From positions 1,736,001 through 1,800,000 of the forward strand of contig NZ_CP102246.1 in assembly GCF_024599795.1 (NCBI RefSeq): 64,000 nucleotides of DNA, written 5' to 3'. Every line of letters begins with the position of its first letter. The stretch's first letter is position 1. Shown here one piece after another: positions 1-9,964 of the stretch. The translations under genes were made by a program, and so were the position numbers. A model generated the notes under the pieces. The model was not told the DNA's origin and did not search any database. It saw nothing but the letters and a program-made list of their open reading frames with translations. The stretch is from Enterobacter cloacae complex sp. R_G8. GTDB lineage: Bacteria; Pseudomonadota; Gammaproteobacteria; Enterobacterales; Enterobacteriaceae.

Positions 1-1667
1 ACAAAATCAGGATGGCGCAGCAGCACCTGCTGGTGAACGATGTCTGCGACGGTTATCCAGCGCAGCGGTACGCCCGGCGTGCGGGTATGCGGGCGGATAA
101 AGAGTTGTTCGAAGGCCGTGCGCTGTGCCGGAGTGTGCACCCTGAAGCGCTCGCTGACGTCGGCGCCGTCCTCATCGTAATAGGTGATTTTCAGCCATTC
201 GCCTTTTTCATCCGCACCCGGTTGCAGCGCCATGCCAGAGCAGCGCAGCACCAGCGCATCTTTTAACTTCAGCGCGGCCTTCAGCATGTCATCAGGGTCG
301 ACAAGAACCGTGTCACATTCGCGACAGCGGCGGGCGGCAATATCATTTTCGGCGTTGCACTGGGGGCAGTTTTTAAAGCGGAAACGGAAATCGCACTGCT
401 CGCGATGCCCTTCATCATCTTCAAACCAGCCCTGACAGCGGCGGCCAAAATGTTCGATCAGCGTGCCGTCAGCCGTTGTTTTGCCCCAAAAGGTGTTGGC
501 AAAACCACAGGCAGGGCAAAAGACCTGCACCGGCACGTTGTCACTTTTGCCTTTCGGCGTACCCACTTCAGGCGAGTAGAGATCGTGCGGGTTACCGGCG
601 TAATCGAGGATCAGACAGTCGGTTTTACCGGGGGCCAGACGCAGACCACGGCCGACGATTTGCTGATACAGGCTGACCGATTCGGTCGGACGCAGAATGG
701 CAATCAGGTCGACGTGGGGGGCATCAAACCCGGTGGTGAGCACCGAGACGTTTACCAGATAGCGAAACTGCTGCGCTTTAAACGCCTCAATCAGTCTGTC
801 ACGCTCCGGGCCTGGGGTCTCGCCGGTGATCAGCGCCGCGTCGTCAGCGGGCAGTAAGCCGGTGATTTCGCGCGCATGCTCTACGGTGGCGGCAAAGATC
901 ATCACCCCTTTTCGCGTTTCAGCGAACTCTTCAATCTGGCTGATAATATGCGGCGTGATGCGTTTCTGCTTTTTCAGCTCCTGATTCAGATCCGCTTCAC
1001 TAAATAAGCCGTTGCTCTGCGCCTGTAAGCGGCTGAAATCGTACTGGACGACCGGCATATCGAGCCGTTCAGGCGGTGTCAGGTAGCCATGTTTAATCAT
1101 ATAGCGCAGCGGAAGTTCATAGATACAGTCGCTGAACAGCGCCTTCTCATCCCCTCGCACCATGCCGTGATAATGAAAGCGATAGATCCAGCCTTTACCC
1201 AGGCGAAACGGGGTTGCTGTCAGGCCCAGCAGGCGTAAGTGAGGGTTCACCTCTTTCAGGTGAGTGAGGATTTGCTGATACTGGCTGTCGTCGTCATCAC
1301 TGATGCGATGGCACTCGTCGACAATCAGCAGCGAAAATTCGCTGCGAAACAGGTCAAGGTTGCGGGCAACAGACTGCACGCTGCCGAACACCACTTTGCC
1401 GTGGCTCTCTTTGCGCTTTAGCCCGGCGGCGAAGATATCGGCCTCCAGACCAAGCGCGCAATACTTGGCATGGTTTTGCGCAACCAGCTCTTTGACGTGC
1501 GCCAGCACCAGCACGCGGCCGCGCGCCAGGCGGGCAAGTTCGGCGATCACCAGGCTTTTGCCTGCGCCAGTCGGGAGCACAATGGCCGCTGGCTCATGGT
1601 GTTTGCGGAACCAGGCCAGGGTGGCGTCAACGGCTTCCTGCTGATAGGGACGAAGTGTAAAAGTCAT
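1..1667 (-). CDS. radD: RadD (YejH) DEAD/DEAH-family ATPase, 3' end cut by window edge
   Basis: Superfamily 2 helicase-like ATPase that in E. coli helps repair double-strand breaks and interacts with SSB and RecA-mediated exchange. Reading the minus strand from the ATG at 1667 gives [20 protein letters not shown], then a Walker A motif PTGAGKS, a DECH box in [10 protein letters not shown], and the motif VI-like [15 protein letters not shown]. Toward the C-terminus are two Cys pairs (CPACG and later CPQCN...CRECD), consistent with the zinc-finger region of this family. About 555 codons are visible of an expected 586 or so, so only the last 30 residues are missing. It is divergent from rsuA, as in E. 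coli. No frameshift was seen. Confidence 0.95.
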   Translation of the reverse strand, partial: MTFTLRPYQQEAVDATLAWFRKHHEPAAIVLPTGAGKSLVIAELARLARGRVLVLAHVKELVAQNHAKYCALGLEADIFAAGLKRKESHGKVVFGSVQSVARNLDLFRSEFSLLIVDECHRISDDDDSQYQQILTHLKEVNPHLRLLGLTATPFRLGKGWIYRFHYHGMVRGDEKALFSDCIYELPLRYMIKHGYLTPPERLDMPVVQYDFSRLQAQSNGLFSEADLNQELKKQKRITPHIISQIEEFAETRKGVMIFAATVEHAREITGLLPADDAALITGETPGPERDRLIEAFKAQQFRYLVNVSVLTTGFDAPHVDLIAILRPTESVSLYQQIVGRGLRLAPGKTDCLILDYAGNPHDLYSPEVGTPKGKSDNVPVQVFCPACGFANTFWGKTTADGTLIEHFGRRCQGWFEDDEGHREQCDFRFRFKNCPQCNAENDIAARRCRECDTVLVDPDDMLKAALKLKDALVLRCSGMALQPGADEKGEWLKITYYDEDGADVSERFRVHTPAQRTAFEQLFIRPHTRTPGVPLRWITVADIVHQQVLLRHPDF

Positions 1668-1718
1668 GGGGTCTCTGTATCGTTATTCCGCATATAGTAT
1701 GCCACGAAACTTTTTCCC

Positions 1719-1746
1719 TTGAGTGGCGCAACCAGACCATTATACT
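1719..1746 (+). promoter_or_regulatory. Candidate sigma-70 promoter for rsuA
   Basis: In the gap between the divergent radD and rsuA there is TTGAGT at 1719-1724 and TATACT at 1741-1746 with a 16-base spacer. The start site would lie about 65 bases before the rsuA ATG. The call rests on sequence match only. Confidence 0.45.
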
Positions 1747-1818
1747 GAACCGTTCCTGACTGCTTCTTTTTCGGACGCATTGTCCGACTTCCAGCACCAT
1801 TAAGGCTAAAAAGATTTC

Positions 1819-2526
1819 ATGCGACTTGATAAGTTTATCGCTCAGCAACTCGGCGTAAGCCGCGCTATTGCCGGGCGCGAGATCCGCGCCAGCCGCGTTA
1901 CCGTGGATGGCGACATTGTGAGAGACAGCGCGTTCAAACTGCAACCTGACCACCAGGTGGAGTATGACGGCAATCCGCTGACCCAGCAGCACGGTCCGCG
2001 CTATTTCATGCTCAATAAGCCGGAAGGCTACGTCTGTTCTACGGACGATCCGGATCACCCGACGGTGCTCTATTTCCTCGACGAACCGGTTGCCCACAAG
2101 CTGCATGCGGCTGGCCGCCTCGATATCGACACCACGGGACTGGTGCTGATGACCGATGACGGTCAGTGGTCCCACCGCATTACCTCTCCGCGTCATCACT
2201 GTGAAAAAACCTATCTGGTGACGCTGGAATCGCCGGTGGCAGATGACACGGCAGAACACTTTGCCAAAGGCGTTCAGCTGCATAATGAAAAAGACCTCAC
2301 CAAACCGGCGGTGCTGGAAGTCATTACCCCGACCGAAGTCCGTCTGACCATCAGCGAAGGGCGTTACCATCAGGTGAAACGTATGTTCGCTGCGGTGGGT
2401 AACCACGTTGTGGGTCTGCATCGCGAACGCATTGGGGCAATTGAACTCGATCCCGACCTGGCGCCCGGCGAATATCGCCCGCTGACGGAAGAAGAGATCG
2501 CCAGCGTGGGGCTGCCCGCGCATTAA
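1819..2526 (+). CDS. rsuA: 16S rRNA pseudouridine(516) synthase RsuA
   Basis: Makes pseudouridine at position 516 of 16S rRNA during small-subunit assembly. The 235-residue protein has an N-terminal S4 RNA-binding domain (about residues 1-60, [10 protein letters not shown]...VTVDG). The RsuA-family catalytic motif [10 protein letters not shown] puts the catalytic aspartate at residue 102. The length is close to the 231 residues of the E. coli protein. Bcr follows 15 bases later on the same strand, so the two are probably co-transcribed. The ribosome binding site is weak. Confidence 0.96.
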   Translation: MRLDKFIAQQLGVSRAIAGREIRASRVTVDGDIVRDSAFKLQPDHQVEYDGNPLTQQHGPRYFMLNKPEGYVCSTDDPDHPTVLYFLDEPVAHKLHAAGRLDIDTTGLVLMTDDGQWSHRITSPRHHCEKTYLVTLESPVADDTAEHFAKGVQLHNEKDLTKPAVLEVITPTEVRLTISEGRYHQVKRMFAAVGNHVVGLHRERIGAIELDPDLAPGEYRPLTEEEIASVGLPAH

Positions 2527-2541
2527 TTTCAGGAGAACCCT

Positions 2542-3738
2542 GTGACCACCAGGCCACACTCGTCTTTCAAAATCGTGTTCATTCTTGGCCTGCTGGCCAT
2601 GTTGATGCCGCTGTCGATTGATATGTATTTGCCTGCGCTGCCGGTGATTTCGGCGCAGTTTGGCGTACCGGCAGGCAGCGCGCAGATGACGCTCAGCACC
2701 TATATTCTCGGTTTTGCCCTCGGCCAGCTGTTTTATGGCCCGATGGCTGACAGCCTCGGGCGTAAGCCGGTTATTCTGGGCGGAACGTTGATCTTTGCAG
2801 CCGCAGCTGTGGCCTGTGCGCTGGCACAGAGTATCGATCAGCTGATCGTGATGCGTTTCTTCCACGGTCTTGCGGCGGCCGCGGCAAGCGTGGTGATTAA
2901 CGCCCTGATGCGTGACATCTACCCGAAAGAAGAGTTCTCCCGCATGATGTCATTCGTCATGCTGGTCACCACCATTGCGCCGCTGGTGGCACCGATGGCC
3001 GGTGGTGCGGTGCTGGTATGGTTCAGCTGGCATGCCATTTTCTGGATACTGGCGCTTGCCGCACTGCTGGCCTCGGCGATGATTTTCTTCTTTATTGATG
3101 AAACGCTGGCCGTCGAGCGCCGCCAGAAATTCCACATCCGTACCACGATGGGGAATTTTGCCTCGCTGTTTCGCCACAAACGGGTGCTGAGCTACATGCT
3201 GGCAAGCGGCTTCAGCTTTGCCGGGATGTTCTCCTTCCTGAGTGCCGGGCCGTTTGTCTATATTGAGCTGAACCACGTTTCACCGCAGCACTTTGGGTAT
3301 TACTTTGCGCTGAACATTGTGTTCCTGTTCATCATGACCATCATTAACAGCCGCTTTGTTCGCCGGATTGGGGCATTGAACATGTTCCGTGCCGGGCTGT
3401 GGATCCAGTTTGTGATAGCTATCTGGCTGGTGGTCAGCGCGTTTCTCGGCGTGGGCTTCTGGGCGCTGGTGGTGGGGGTTGCTGTCTTTGTTGGCTGTGT
3501 CTCGATGATCTCCTCCAACGCGATGGCGGTCATCCTCGACGAGTTCCCGCATATGGCAGGCACCGCGTCATCACTGGCGGGGACATTCCGCTTCGGGATA
3601 GGTGCGGTGGTGGGGGCGCTACTTTCAATGGCGACCTTTAACACGGCCTGGCCAATGCTGTGGGCGATGGCGTTCTGCGCCACCAGCTCTATTCTCTTCT
3701 GTCTTTACGCCAGCCGACCACGCAAAGCCCCGCATTAA
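2542..3738 (+). CDS. bcr: Bcr/CflA-family multidrug efflux MFS transporter
   Basis: Inner-membrane proton-driven exporter. In E. coli it confers resistance to bicyclomycin and sulfonamides when overexpressed and also exports cysteine. The 398 residues contain about twelve hydrophobic segments. The MFS loop motif is [16 protein letters not shown] near residues 68-83. It starts at a GTG (2542), supported by AGGAG seven to ten bases upstream and by alignment of the recalled E. coli N-terminus MTTRxHSSF. It follows rsuA by 15 bases and has its own terminator. Confidence 0.95.
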   Translation: MTTRPHSSFKIVFILGLLAMLMPLSIDMYLPALPVISAQFGVPAGSAQMTLSTYILGFALGQLFYGPMADSLGRKPVILGGTLIFAAAAVACALAQSIDQLIVMRFFHGLAAAAASVVINALMRDIYPKEEFSRMMSFVMLVTTIAPLVAPMAGGAVLVWFSWHAIFWILALAALLASAMIFFFIDETLAVERRQKFHIRTTMGNFASLFRHKRVLSYMLASGFSFAGMFSFLSAGPFVYIELNHVSPQHFGYYFALNIVFLFIMTIINSRFVRRIGALNMFRAGLWIQFVIAIWLVVSAFLGVGFWALVVGVAVFVGCVSMISSNAMAVILDEFPHMAGTASSLAGTFRFGIGAVVGALLSMATFNTAWPMLWAMAFCATSSILFCLYASRPRKAPH

Positions 3739-3748
3739 TCTGCACATC

Positions 3749-3769
3749 AGGCCCGATACGGGCCTTTTT
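3749..3769 (+). terminator. Rho-independent terminator after bcr
   Basis: A six-base-pair stem AGGCCC/GGGCCT with loop GATAC is followed by five T. It lies ten bases after the bcr stop codon. Confidence 0.8.
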
Positions 3770-3770
3770 G

Positions 3771-3784
3771 TTGACCCATATCAA
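3771..3784 (+). promoter_or_regulatory. FNR-like palindrome upstream of yejG
   Basis: TTGACCCATATCAA differs from the FNR consensus TTGATNNNNATCAA at one position. It lies about 230 bases before the yejG start, directly after the bcr terminator. The rest of the gap to 4016 is AT-rich and shows no ORF worth calling. Binding by FNR or CRP is a guess. Confidence 0.3.
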
Positions 3785-4016
3785 CCAAACCTGCGTTCGT
3801 TTACCCCTTGTTTGTTTCTTTTATGTAAAATCTATTTATGTAAAAAGTCACATCATTGTATTTAAAAAGGTTGAGTTAGATCGCAGAAACGGGTACATAT
3901 AGCGCCGACGCGAGCCTGAATACCTATAAAAAAGCGCTGAATAGTGCAGGTTGGCGATGATGTGTTACTATAAATGTAAATAAATTGTGAAGTAAATTTG
4001 CTTCCGGGGATCGAAC

Positions 4017-4361
4017 GTGAATACATTACAACTCTCCATAGTCCATCGCTTGCCCCAGAGCTATCGCTGGTCGGCGGGTTTTGCAGGTTCGAAAGTTGAA
4101 CCGATTCCGCAAAACGTTGCAGGTTGCGAGAATTGTCTGGTCGCGCTCAAACTGCTTAGCCCGAGCGATGAAAACGCATGGCCGGTCATGGAGCGCTTAA
4201 GCCAGGCGCTGACGGATATCGAAGTGGACAGCTCCGTGCTGGAGTGTGAAGGCGAGCCGTGTCTGTTTGTAAAAAGTCAGGATGAATTTGCCGCGACCTG
4301 CCGCCTGAAAAACTTTGGCGTTGCCATAGCTGAGCCTTTCTCGGGCCAGTATCCCTTCTGA
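4017..4361 (+). CDS. yejG: YejG family protein of unknown function
   Basis: A 114-residue protein, the same length as E. coli YejG, with the conserved stretches [11 protein letters not shown] and [19 protein letters not shown]. It has no signal peptide or membrane segment, so it is probably cytosolic. Translation starts at a GTG, as in E. coli. It converges on yejF with only three bases between the stop codons. I know of no firmly established biochemical function. Confidence 0.92.
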   Translation: MNTLQLSIVHRLPQSYRWSAGFAGSKVEPIPQNVAGCENCLVALKLLSPSDENAWPVMERLSQALTDIEVDSSVLECEGEPCLFVKSQDEFAATCRLKNFGVAIAEPFSGQYPF

Positions 4362-4364
4362 GCG

Positions 4365-5954
4365 CTAGTCTGCCGATAACAGCTGGCGCGTGTAGCTCTG
4401 CGTCGGTGCAGTAAATACGCGCTGGCACTCACCTTGCTCGACCACCTCTCCCTGCCGCAACACGATCACCTGATGACATAGCGCCCGCACCACCTGTAGA
4501 TCGTGGCTGATAAAGATATAGGCCAGCCGGTGCTTTTCCTGTAACCCTTTTAACAGGGTCAGGATCTGTGCCTGCACGGTTCTGTCCAGCGAGGATGTCG
4601 GTTCATCCAGGATAATCAGCTCCGGTTTAAGGATCAGTGCGCGGGCAATGGCGATGCGCTGGCGCTGTCCGCCAGAAAATTCAGCCGGGTAGCGATGCCG
4701 GGTTTCGGGATCTAACCCCACCTCCGCCATCACCCGCGTGACCTCGTTTTCACGTTGCAGAGCCGTCAGGGCAGGCTGATGGACGCGTAACCCTTCCTCG
4801 ATGATCTGCAAAATACTCAGCCTTGGATTGAGCGAAGAATTGGGATCCTGAAACACCACCTGCATGCGGGGACGTACCGGCAGCATCTGCCGACGGTTCC
4901 AGCGGTGCAGCGGCATGCCGTCAAACAGGATCTCGCCCTGCGAGGCGATCAAACGCAGCAGTGCCAGGCCGGTGGTGCTTTTGCCCGAGCCCGACTCGCC
5001 CACCAGGCCCAGCGACTCGCCCGGGCGCAGTGCAAAACGGATGTTTTTCAGCACGGCGTTCTGGTCGACCACGCGGCGCAGAATACCTTTGCGGATGGGA
5101 AAGGAGACAGACAGCCCCTCGACGTTGAGCAATGGCGCGCTGTCACCCTGAAGAGGCACCGGATCGCCAGAGGGTTCGCTGTCGAGCAGCCGCCGGGTAT
5201 ACGGGTGCTGAGGCGCGTTCAGCAGTGAGGCGGCGGTGTTCTGCTCAACACAGCGTCCGTTTTGCATCACGGCGACGCTGTCGGCCAGCTTTTTCACAAT
5301 GCTCAGGTTATGGGTGATAAACAGCAGACTCATGTTCAGCTCGCTACGTAGCTCCCGCAGCAGCTGCAGAATCTGTGCCTGCACCGTGACGTCCAGCGCG
5401 GTGGTGGGCTCATCGGCAATCAACAGTTCCGGGCGCGTCAGCAGCGCCATGGCAATCATCACCCGTTGGCGCTCACCGCCGGAAAGCTGATGCGGAAAAT
5501 CGCTCAGCCGTTTTGCCGCGTTGCGGATGCCGGTTCTGTCGAGGCAGTCGAGGATTTCCCCGCGTGCGGCCTCTTTGCGCATGCCACGGTGAAGGGACAG
5601 CACTTCGTAAAGCTGTTTTTCCAGGGTATGCAGCGGGTTGAGTGAGACCATCGGCTCCTGAAAAATCATCGCAATTTTATTGCCGCGGACGCCCCGTAGG
5701 GTCTGTTCGTCGGCGTGCAGCAGCGAGCTGCCGTGAAACAGAATATCCCCTTGCGGGTAGCTCACCGGCGGAGAGGGGAGCAGGCGCAGAATGGAGAGTG
5801 CCGAGACGCTCTTGCCGGAGCCGGATTCCCCCACCAGCGCCAGCGTTTCGCCACGCTGGATCTGCAGCGACAGATCGCTGACCACGGTGCGCGTCTCACC
5901 CTGTTTCGAAAAGGCAATCGACAGATTATCGATACTGAGAAGGGGCTGCGTCAT
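4365..5954 (-). CDS. yejF: YejF, double ATPase subunit of the YejABEF peptide/microcin C ABC importer
   Basis: Energises uptake of oligopeptides; in E. coli YejABEF is the uptake route for the Trojan-horse antibiotic microcin C. The 529 residues are two fused ATPase domains. Each has a Walker A (GESGSGKS in both), a signature (LSGGERQR in the first, FSGGQRQR in the second) and a Walker B ([18 protein letters not shown]). The ATG at 5954 gives the E. coli-like [10 protein letters not shown] start; a longer reading frame adds 16 unrelated residues. It starts one base after the yejE stop and is the last gene of the operon. Confidence 0.96.
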   Translation of the reverse strand: MTQPLLSIDNLSIAFSKQGETRTVVSDLSLQIQRGETLALVGESGSGKSVSALSILRLLPSPPVSYPQGDILFHGSSLLHADEQTLRGVRGNKIAMIFQEPMVSLNPLHTLEKQLYEVLSLHRGMRKEAARGEILDCLDRTGIRNAAKRLSDFPHQLSGGERQRVMIAMALLTRPELLIADEPTTALDVTVQAQILQLLRELRSELNMSLLFITHNLSIVKKLADSVAVMQNGRCVEQNTAASLLNAPQHPYTRRLLDSEPSGDPVPLQGDSAPLLNVEGLSVSFPIRKGILRRVVDQNAVLKNIRFALRPGESLGLVGESGSGKSTTGLALLRLIASQGEILFDGMPLHRWNRRQMLPVRPRMQVVFQDPNSSLNPRLSILQIIEEGLRVHQPALTALQRENEVTRVMAEVGLDPETRHRYPAEFSGGQRQRIAIARALILKPELIILDEPTSSLDRTVQAQILTLLKGLQEKHRLAYIFISHDLQVVRALCHQVIVLRQGEVVEQGECQRVFTAPTQSYTRQLLSAD

Positions 5955-5955
5955 G

Positions 5956-6981
5956 TTACACCGCCTTGTTGGGATCGAAGGCGTCGCGCACGGCTTCGCC
6001 AATAAAAATCAGCAGCGAAAGCAGTACCGCCACGGAAAGAAAGGCTGTAATGCCCAGCCACGGCGCCTGCAGGTTGTTTTTGCCCTGTAGCAACAGCTCG
6101 CCGAGCGACGGGGAGCCGAGCGGTAGTCCGAAGCCCAGAAAATCGAGCGAGGTGAGGGTGGTGATGGAGCTGCACAAAATAAACGGCAGGAAGGTCAGTG
6201 TCGCTACCACGGCGTTCGGCAGCATATGGCGGAAGATGATCCCACGGTCGCTCACACCCAGTGCCTGCGCGGCACGAATATAATCAAAATTACGGGTGCG
6301 CAGAAATTCTGCACGCACGACGCCCACCAGCGCCATCCAGCCAAACAACACGGTGATCCCCAGCAGCCACCAGAAGTTTGGCTGCACCACGCTTGAAAGC
6401 AGGATGATCAGAAACAGCGTTGGCATACCTGACCACACCTCAATCACGCGCTGACCCCAGAGGTCAATTTTACCGCCATAGTAGCCCTGTACGGCTCCTG
6501 CCACCACGCCCATCACGCTGGAGAAGAGCGTCAGCATCAGCCCAAAGAGGATCGAGATTCGGGTACCGTAGAGGATGCGCGCCAGCACGTCGCCACCGTT
6601 GGCATCCGTCCCCAGCCAGTTTTGCGTGGACGGGGGAGAAGGGAAGGGGGTCATGGTGGCGAAATTGATACTGTTGGCGCCAAAACGAATCGGGGCCCAC
6701 AGCGCCCAGCCGTGTTGATCAATCTGCTGGCGCAGCCACGGATCCTGATACTCCGCCGGTGTTGCAAACGGGCCGCCAAAGTCACTTTCACTGTAGTTAT
6801 TAAGCACGGGCACATACCAGCGGTCGTTAAAATGCACCAGCAGGGGTTTATCGTTGGCAATCAGCTCTGAGCACAGGCTTAACACAAACAGGACGGCAAA
6901 GATCCACAGCGACCAGTAGCCACGACGGTTGTGGCGAAAACGGGCCCAGCGGGCCTGATTGACGGGGCTTAAACGCGGCAT
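5956..6981 (-). CDS. yejE: YejE, inner-membrane permease of the YejABEF importer
   Basis: One of two membrane subunits of the peptide/microcin C ABC transporter. The 341 residues show a cytosolic N-terminal stretch, a first membrane segment (LWIFAVLFVLSLCSELIA), a periplasmic loop, and a C-terminal block of membrane segments. The permease EAA-like motif is RAAQALGVSDRGIIFRHMLPN. Two ATGs are adjacent; I chose the second (6981) because the GAGGG upstream is better spaced and the length then equals the E. coli protein. The start overlaps the yejB stop, which indicates translational coupling. Confidence 0.95.
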   Translation of the reverse strand: MPRLSPVNQARWARFRHNRRGYWSLWIFAVLFVLSLCSELIANDKPLLVHFNDRWYVPVLNNYSESDFGGPFATPAEYQDPWLRQQIDQHGWALWAPIRFGANSINFATMTPFPSPPSTQNWLGTDANGGDVLARILYGTRISILFGLMLTLFSSVMGVVAGAVQGYYGGKIDLWGQRVIEVWSGMPTLFLIILLSSVVQPNFWWLLGITVLFGWMALVGVVRAEFLRTRNFDYIRAAQALGVSDRGIIFRHMLPNAVVATLTFLPFILCSSITTLTSLDFLGFGLPLGSPSLGELLLQGKNNLQAPWLGITAFLSVAVLLSLLIFIGEAVRDAFDPNKAV

Positions 6982-8075
6982 CATCGGCCCTCAAAATCGA
7001 TTCGGGGATCGACCAGCGTATAGCTGATATCACTGACGATATTCAGCAGCAGGCCAATCAGAGTGAAAATGTAGAGTGTGCCAAACATCACCGGGTAATC
7101 ACGCGACACGGTGGCTTCATAGCCCAACAGCCCCAGACCGTTAAGCGAGAACATCACCTCAATGAGCAGCGAGCCGGTAAAAAACATACTGATGAACGTG
7201 GCAGGAAATCCGGCAATCACCAGCAGCATGGCGTTGCGGAACACGTGCTTCCACATGATCTGTTTTTCACCCACGCCCTTCGCGCGGGCGGTGACGACAT
7301 ACTGCTTGCGGATCTCATCAAGAAAGGCGTTTTTGGTCAGCATGGTCAGGGCGGCAAATCCGCCAATCACCGTTGCCAGCACCGGCAGCGTGATATGCCA
7401 GAGATAGTCGGTGATTTTCTGATACCACGGCAGGGTGCTGAAATCGGCGGATACCAGCCCCCGCAGCGGGAAGAGATCGAAATAGCTGCCGCCGGCAAAA
7501 AAGACAATCAGCAGCACAGCGAACAGAAACGCCGGAATGGCATAGCCGATGATAATGAACGTACTGCTCCAGATATCAAAGCGGCTGCCGTTGTAGACCG
7601 CTTTACGGATCCCAAGCGGTATAGAGACCAGGTAGATAATCAGCGTTCCCCACAGTCCCAGGGTGATCGACACCGGCAGGCTTTGTTTGATCAGGGTTAA
7701 GACCGAGGCACTGCGGAACAGACTATCGCCAAAATCAAACCGGACATAATCCCACAGCATTTTGAAATAGCGCTCGTGAATCGGTTTATCAAAGCCATAG
7801 CGATGGGTGATCTCGGCAATCACCTCCGGATCCAGCCCACGGCCGCCGCGATAATGGCTTTCGCTGATATTCCCCACGCCCGTTCTGGCGTGGCTTGCGC
7901 CCATTCCTTCTCCGCCACCGCCGGGCATCCCGCCGCTGGTGCCAAATTCAATGGCCGCAATCGCCTGATCGACCGGGCCGCCAGGCGCGATTTGCACAAT
8001 AAAGAAGTTAATGGTGATGATGGCCCACAGGGTTGGGATGATCAGCAGGAGACGGCGGATTAGATACGCACCCAT
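6981..8075 (-). CDS. yejB: YejB, inner-membrane permease of the YejABEF importer
   Basis: The second membrane subunit of the transporter, 364 residues, as in E. coli. It has an N-terminal membrane segment ([27 protein letters not shown]) typical of DppB/OppB-like permeases. A glycine-rich periplasmic loop follows ([12 protein letters not shown]), then five more hydrophobic segments. The EAA-like loop is [21 protein letters not shown]. It begins nine bases after yejA and overlaps yejE, consistent with one operon yejABEF. Confidence 0.96.
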   Translation of the reverse strand: MGAYLIRRLLLIIPTLWAIITINFFIVQIAPGGPVDQAIAAIEFGTSGGMPGGGGEGMGASHARTGVGNISESHYRGGRGLDPEVIAEITHRYGFDKPIHERYFKMLWDYVRFDFGDSLFRSASVLTLIKQSLPVSITLGLWGTLIIYLVSIPLGIRKAVYNGSRFDIWSSTFIIIGYAIPAFLFAVLLIVFFAGGSYFDLFPLRGLVSADFSTLPWYQKITDYLWHITLPVLATVIGGFAALTMLTKNAFLDEIRKQYVVTARAKGVGEKQIMWKHVFRNAMLLVIAGFPATFISMFFTGSLLIEVMFSLNGLGLLGYEATVSRDYPVMFGTLYIFTLIGLLLNIVSDISYTLVDPRIDFEGR

Positions 8076-8084
8076 GATGATTCC

Positions 8085-9890
8085 TTATCGCCGCTCAGCA
8101 GGGAGTCTGGCGGCTTTGTTAACGTCATACCACCAGGTATCAAAGCCCAGCGAATAGATCGGGCGCACGGCAGGCAGCGAAAACTTGTCCCAGCGGGCAA
8201 GACGATCTTCACCCATATACCACATGGGCAGCATGTAGTAGTTCCAGGTGAGCACTCTGTCGAGGGCGCGTCCTGATGGCAGGAGCTTCTGTTTATCGCC
8301 CTGTGCCGCCACGATCTTTGCAATTAGCGCGTCAACGACCGGGCTTTTTACCCCCGGCGCATTGTACGAGGAGTCGATGTAACTGGACGCCCAGGAGATC
8401 TGCAGGTCGGAGCTGGGCCAGGGCTGCGCGGGCCACAGGCTCTGCATCATATCGTAATCCCGGCTGCGTTTGCGGTTGGTGAGCTGGGCAATATCCACCT
8501 GGCGTATGTTCATTGTGATCCCCAGTCGGGCCAGGTTGTGCTTAAACGGTAAAACCCATTGATCGTTTGCCCCTGACGCGATCAGGAGCTCGAAGCTCAA
8601 CGGTTTTCCCGTTTGAGCATTGACCCGTTTTTGATTTTTCAGGACCCAACCGGCCTCATCCAGCAGTTTGCTGGCTTTCAGCAAATTGTCACGATCAAAG
8701 CCGTTGCCATCGGAGGTGGGGGGATCAAACACGGAGGTAAAAACTTCCGGCGGCAATTGTGCTTTGAAGGGGGCCAGCAGCGTCAACTCGTCGGCATTGG
8801 GGTAAGCGCGCGCCGCGTATTCGGTATTCTGAAAATAGCTTTTAGCGCGGCTGTAGGCACCATAGAACAGCGCCTTGTTCATCCACTCAAAGTCAAAGGC
8901 CAGGGTAATGGCCTGACGTACCCGGCGGTCGTTAAACACCGGACGCTGAATATTGAACGCCAGCCAGCGCGTGTCCTGGGCAGAGCTATTTTTGTGCTCG
9001 TCCTTGACGATATAGCCGTTGGCGAAGTTTTTGCCAATATAGCGCGTGGCCCAGTTTTTGGCGCTGCTCTCCAGGCGTAAATCGAAAGCTCCGGCCTTAA
9101 AGGCCTCAAAAGCCACGTTATCGTCCAGGTAGTAATCATAGCGAAGGGTGTCGAAGTTCCAGCGCCCCCGGTTTACCGGCAGGCTGGCGGCCCAGTAGTC
9201 TTTTACACGGGAGTAGACCACATACTGCCCCATGCGCCAGTCGGTGATGCGGTACGGGCCTCCTGCCAGCGGCGGAGTGGAGAGCGGGTCGCTCAATTTA
9301 TGGGATTTCCAGAACGATTCAGGCATCACGGGCAGGGAGAACAGGCTCAGCATATTCTCTTTATTTGGCTCGCTGAGTTCAATGCGCACCGTGAGCGGTG
9401 CGATGGCCCGGACCGACGCGCCTTTGTAGACAATGCGGAACTGGGGAACGCCTTCGGTCATGAATTTATGAAACGTAAAGGCGACATCGCTTGCCCTGAC
9501 CGGCGTGCCGTCATGAAAACGTGCCCGCGGGTTAAGTGAAATTTCTGCCCAGGCAAAATTATCCGCATACCGCACGTTTTCGGCGATCAGCGGGTAGTAA
9601 CTGCCGGGCTCATCATCAGAGGTGACAAACAGGGTATCGTAGAGAGATTCGGTGCGCGCCGCGGCCACACCGCGCAGGGCAAAGCGGTTAAAGTTATCGA
9701 ACGTGCCCGTGGCGGAGAGCGTTACATTCCCGCCTTTCGGCGCAGCAGGGTTAACGTAATCATAATGGGTGAAATTCACCGCGTATTTCGGTTCACCAAT
9801 CACGGCAAACGCAACGTCTTCTTTGATGGTTTGCGCCTGGCTGGACAGGGGCGTCAGTGCCAACAGCAACAGTATGAAGCGCATAAACAT
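8085..9890 (-). CDS. yejA: YejA, periplasmic peptide-binding protein of the YejABEF importer
   Basis: A solute-binding protein of the SBP_bac_5 (OppA/DppA-like) family that delivers oligopeptides to YejBE. The 601 residues begin with a signal peptide, MFMRFILLLLALTPLSSQAQ, with likely cleavage after AQA or SQA. The mature part contains DDEPGSYYPLIAE and RARFHDGTPVRASDVAFTF, typical of this family. It is the first gene of yejABEF and lies 74 bases downstream of pdeN. A start three codons later (MRF) cannot be excluded. Confidence 0.95.
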   Translation of the reverse strand: MFMRFILLLLALTPLSSQAQTIKEDVAFAVIGEPKYAVNFTHYDYVNPAAPKGGNVTLSATGTFDNFNRFALRGVAAARTESLYDTLFVTSDDEPGSYYPLIAENVRYADNFAWAEISLNPRARFHDGTPVRASDVAFTFHKFMTEGVPQFRIVYKGASVRAIAPLTVRIELSEPNKENMLSLFSLPVMPESFWKSHKLSDPLSTPPLAGGPYRITDWRMGQYVVYSRVKDYWAASLPVNRGRWNFDTLRYDYYLDDNVAFEAFKAGAFDLRLESSAKNWATRYIGKNFANGYIVKDEHKNSSAQDTRWLAFNIQRPVFNDRRVRQAITLAFDFEWMNKALFYGAYSRAKSYFQNTEYAARAYPNADELTLLAPFKAQLPPEVFTSVFDPPTSDGNGFDRDNLLKASKLLDEAGWVLKNQKRVNAQTGKPLSFELLIASGANDQWVLPFKHNLARLGITMNIRQVDIAQLTNRKRSRDYDMMQSLWPAQPWPSSDLQISWASSYIDSSYNAPGVKSPVVDALIAKIVAAQGDKQKLLPSGRALDRVLTWNYYMLPMWYMGEDRLARWDKFSLPAVRPIYSLGFDTWWYDVNKAARLPAERR

Positions 9891-9964
9891 CTCGCGGCGG
9901 CTCCCTCTTTAACAGACCGGCTCAGTTAAGCTGAATAATAAGTGACGTCACGGGCAATGTGAAA

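Noticed and set aside
1627..2865. 412-codon minus-strand frame
   Set aside because: It runs antisense across the radD start, all of rsuA and the start of bcr, which are strong orthologues. Its product is Arg/His/Gln-rich as expected for an antisense shadow of GC-rich coding DNA.
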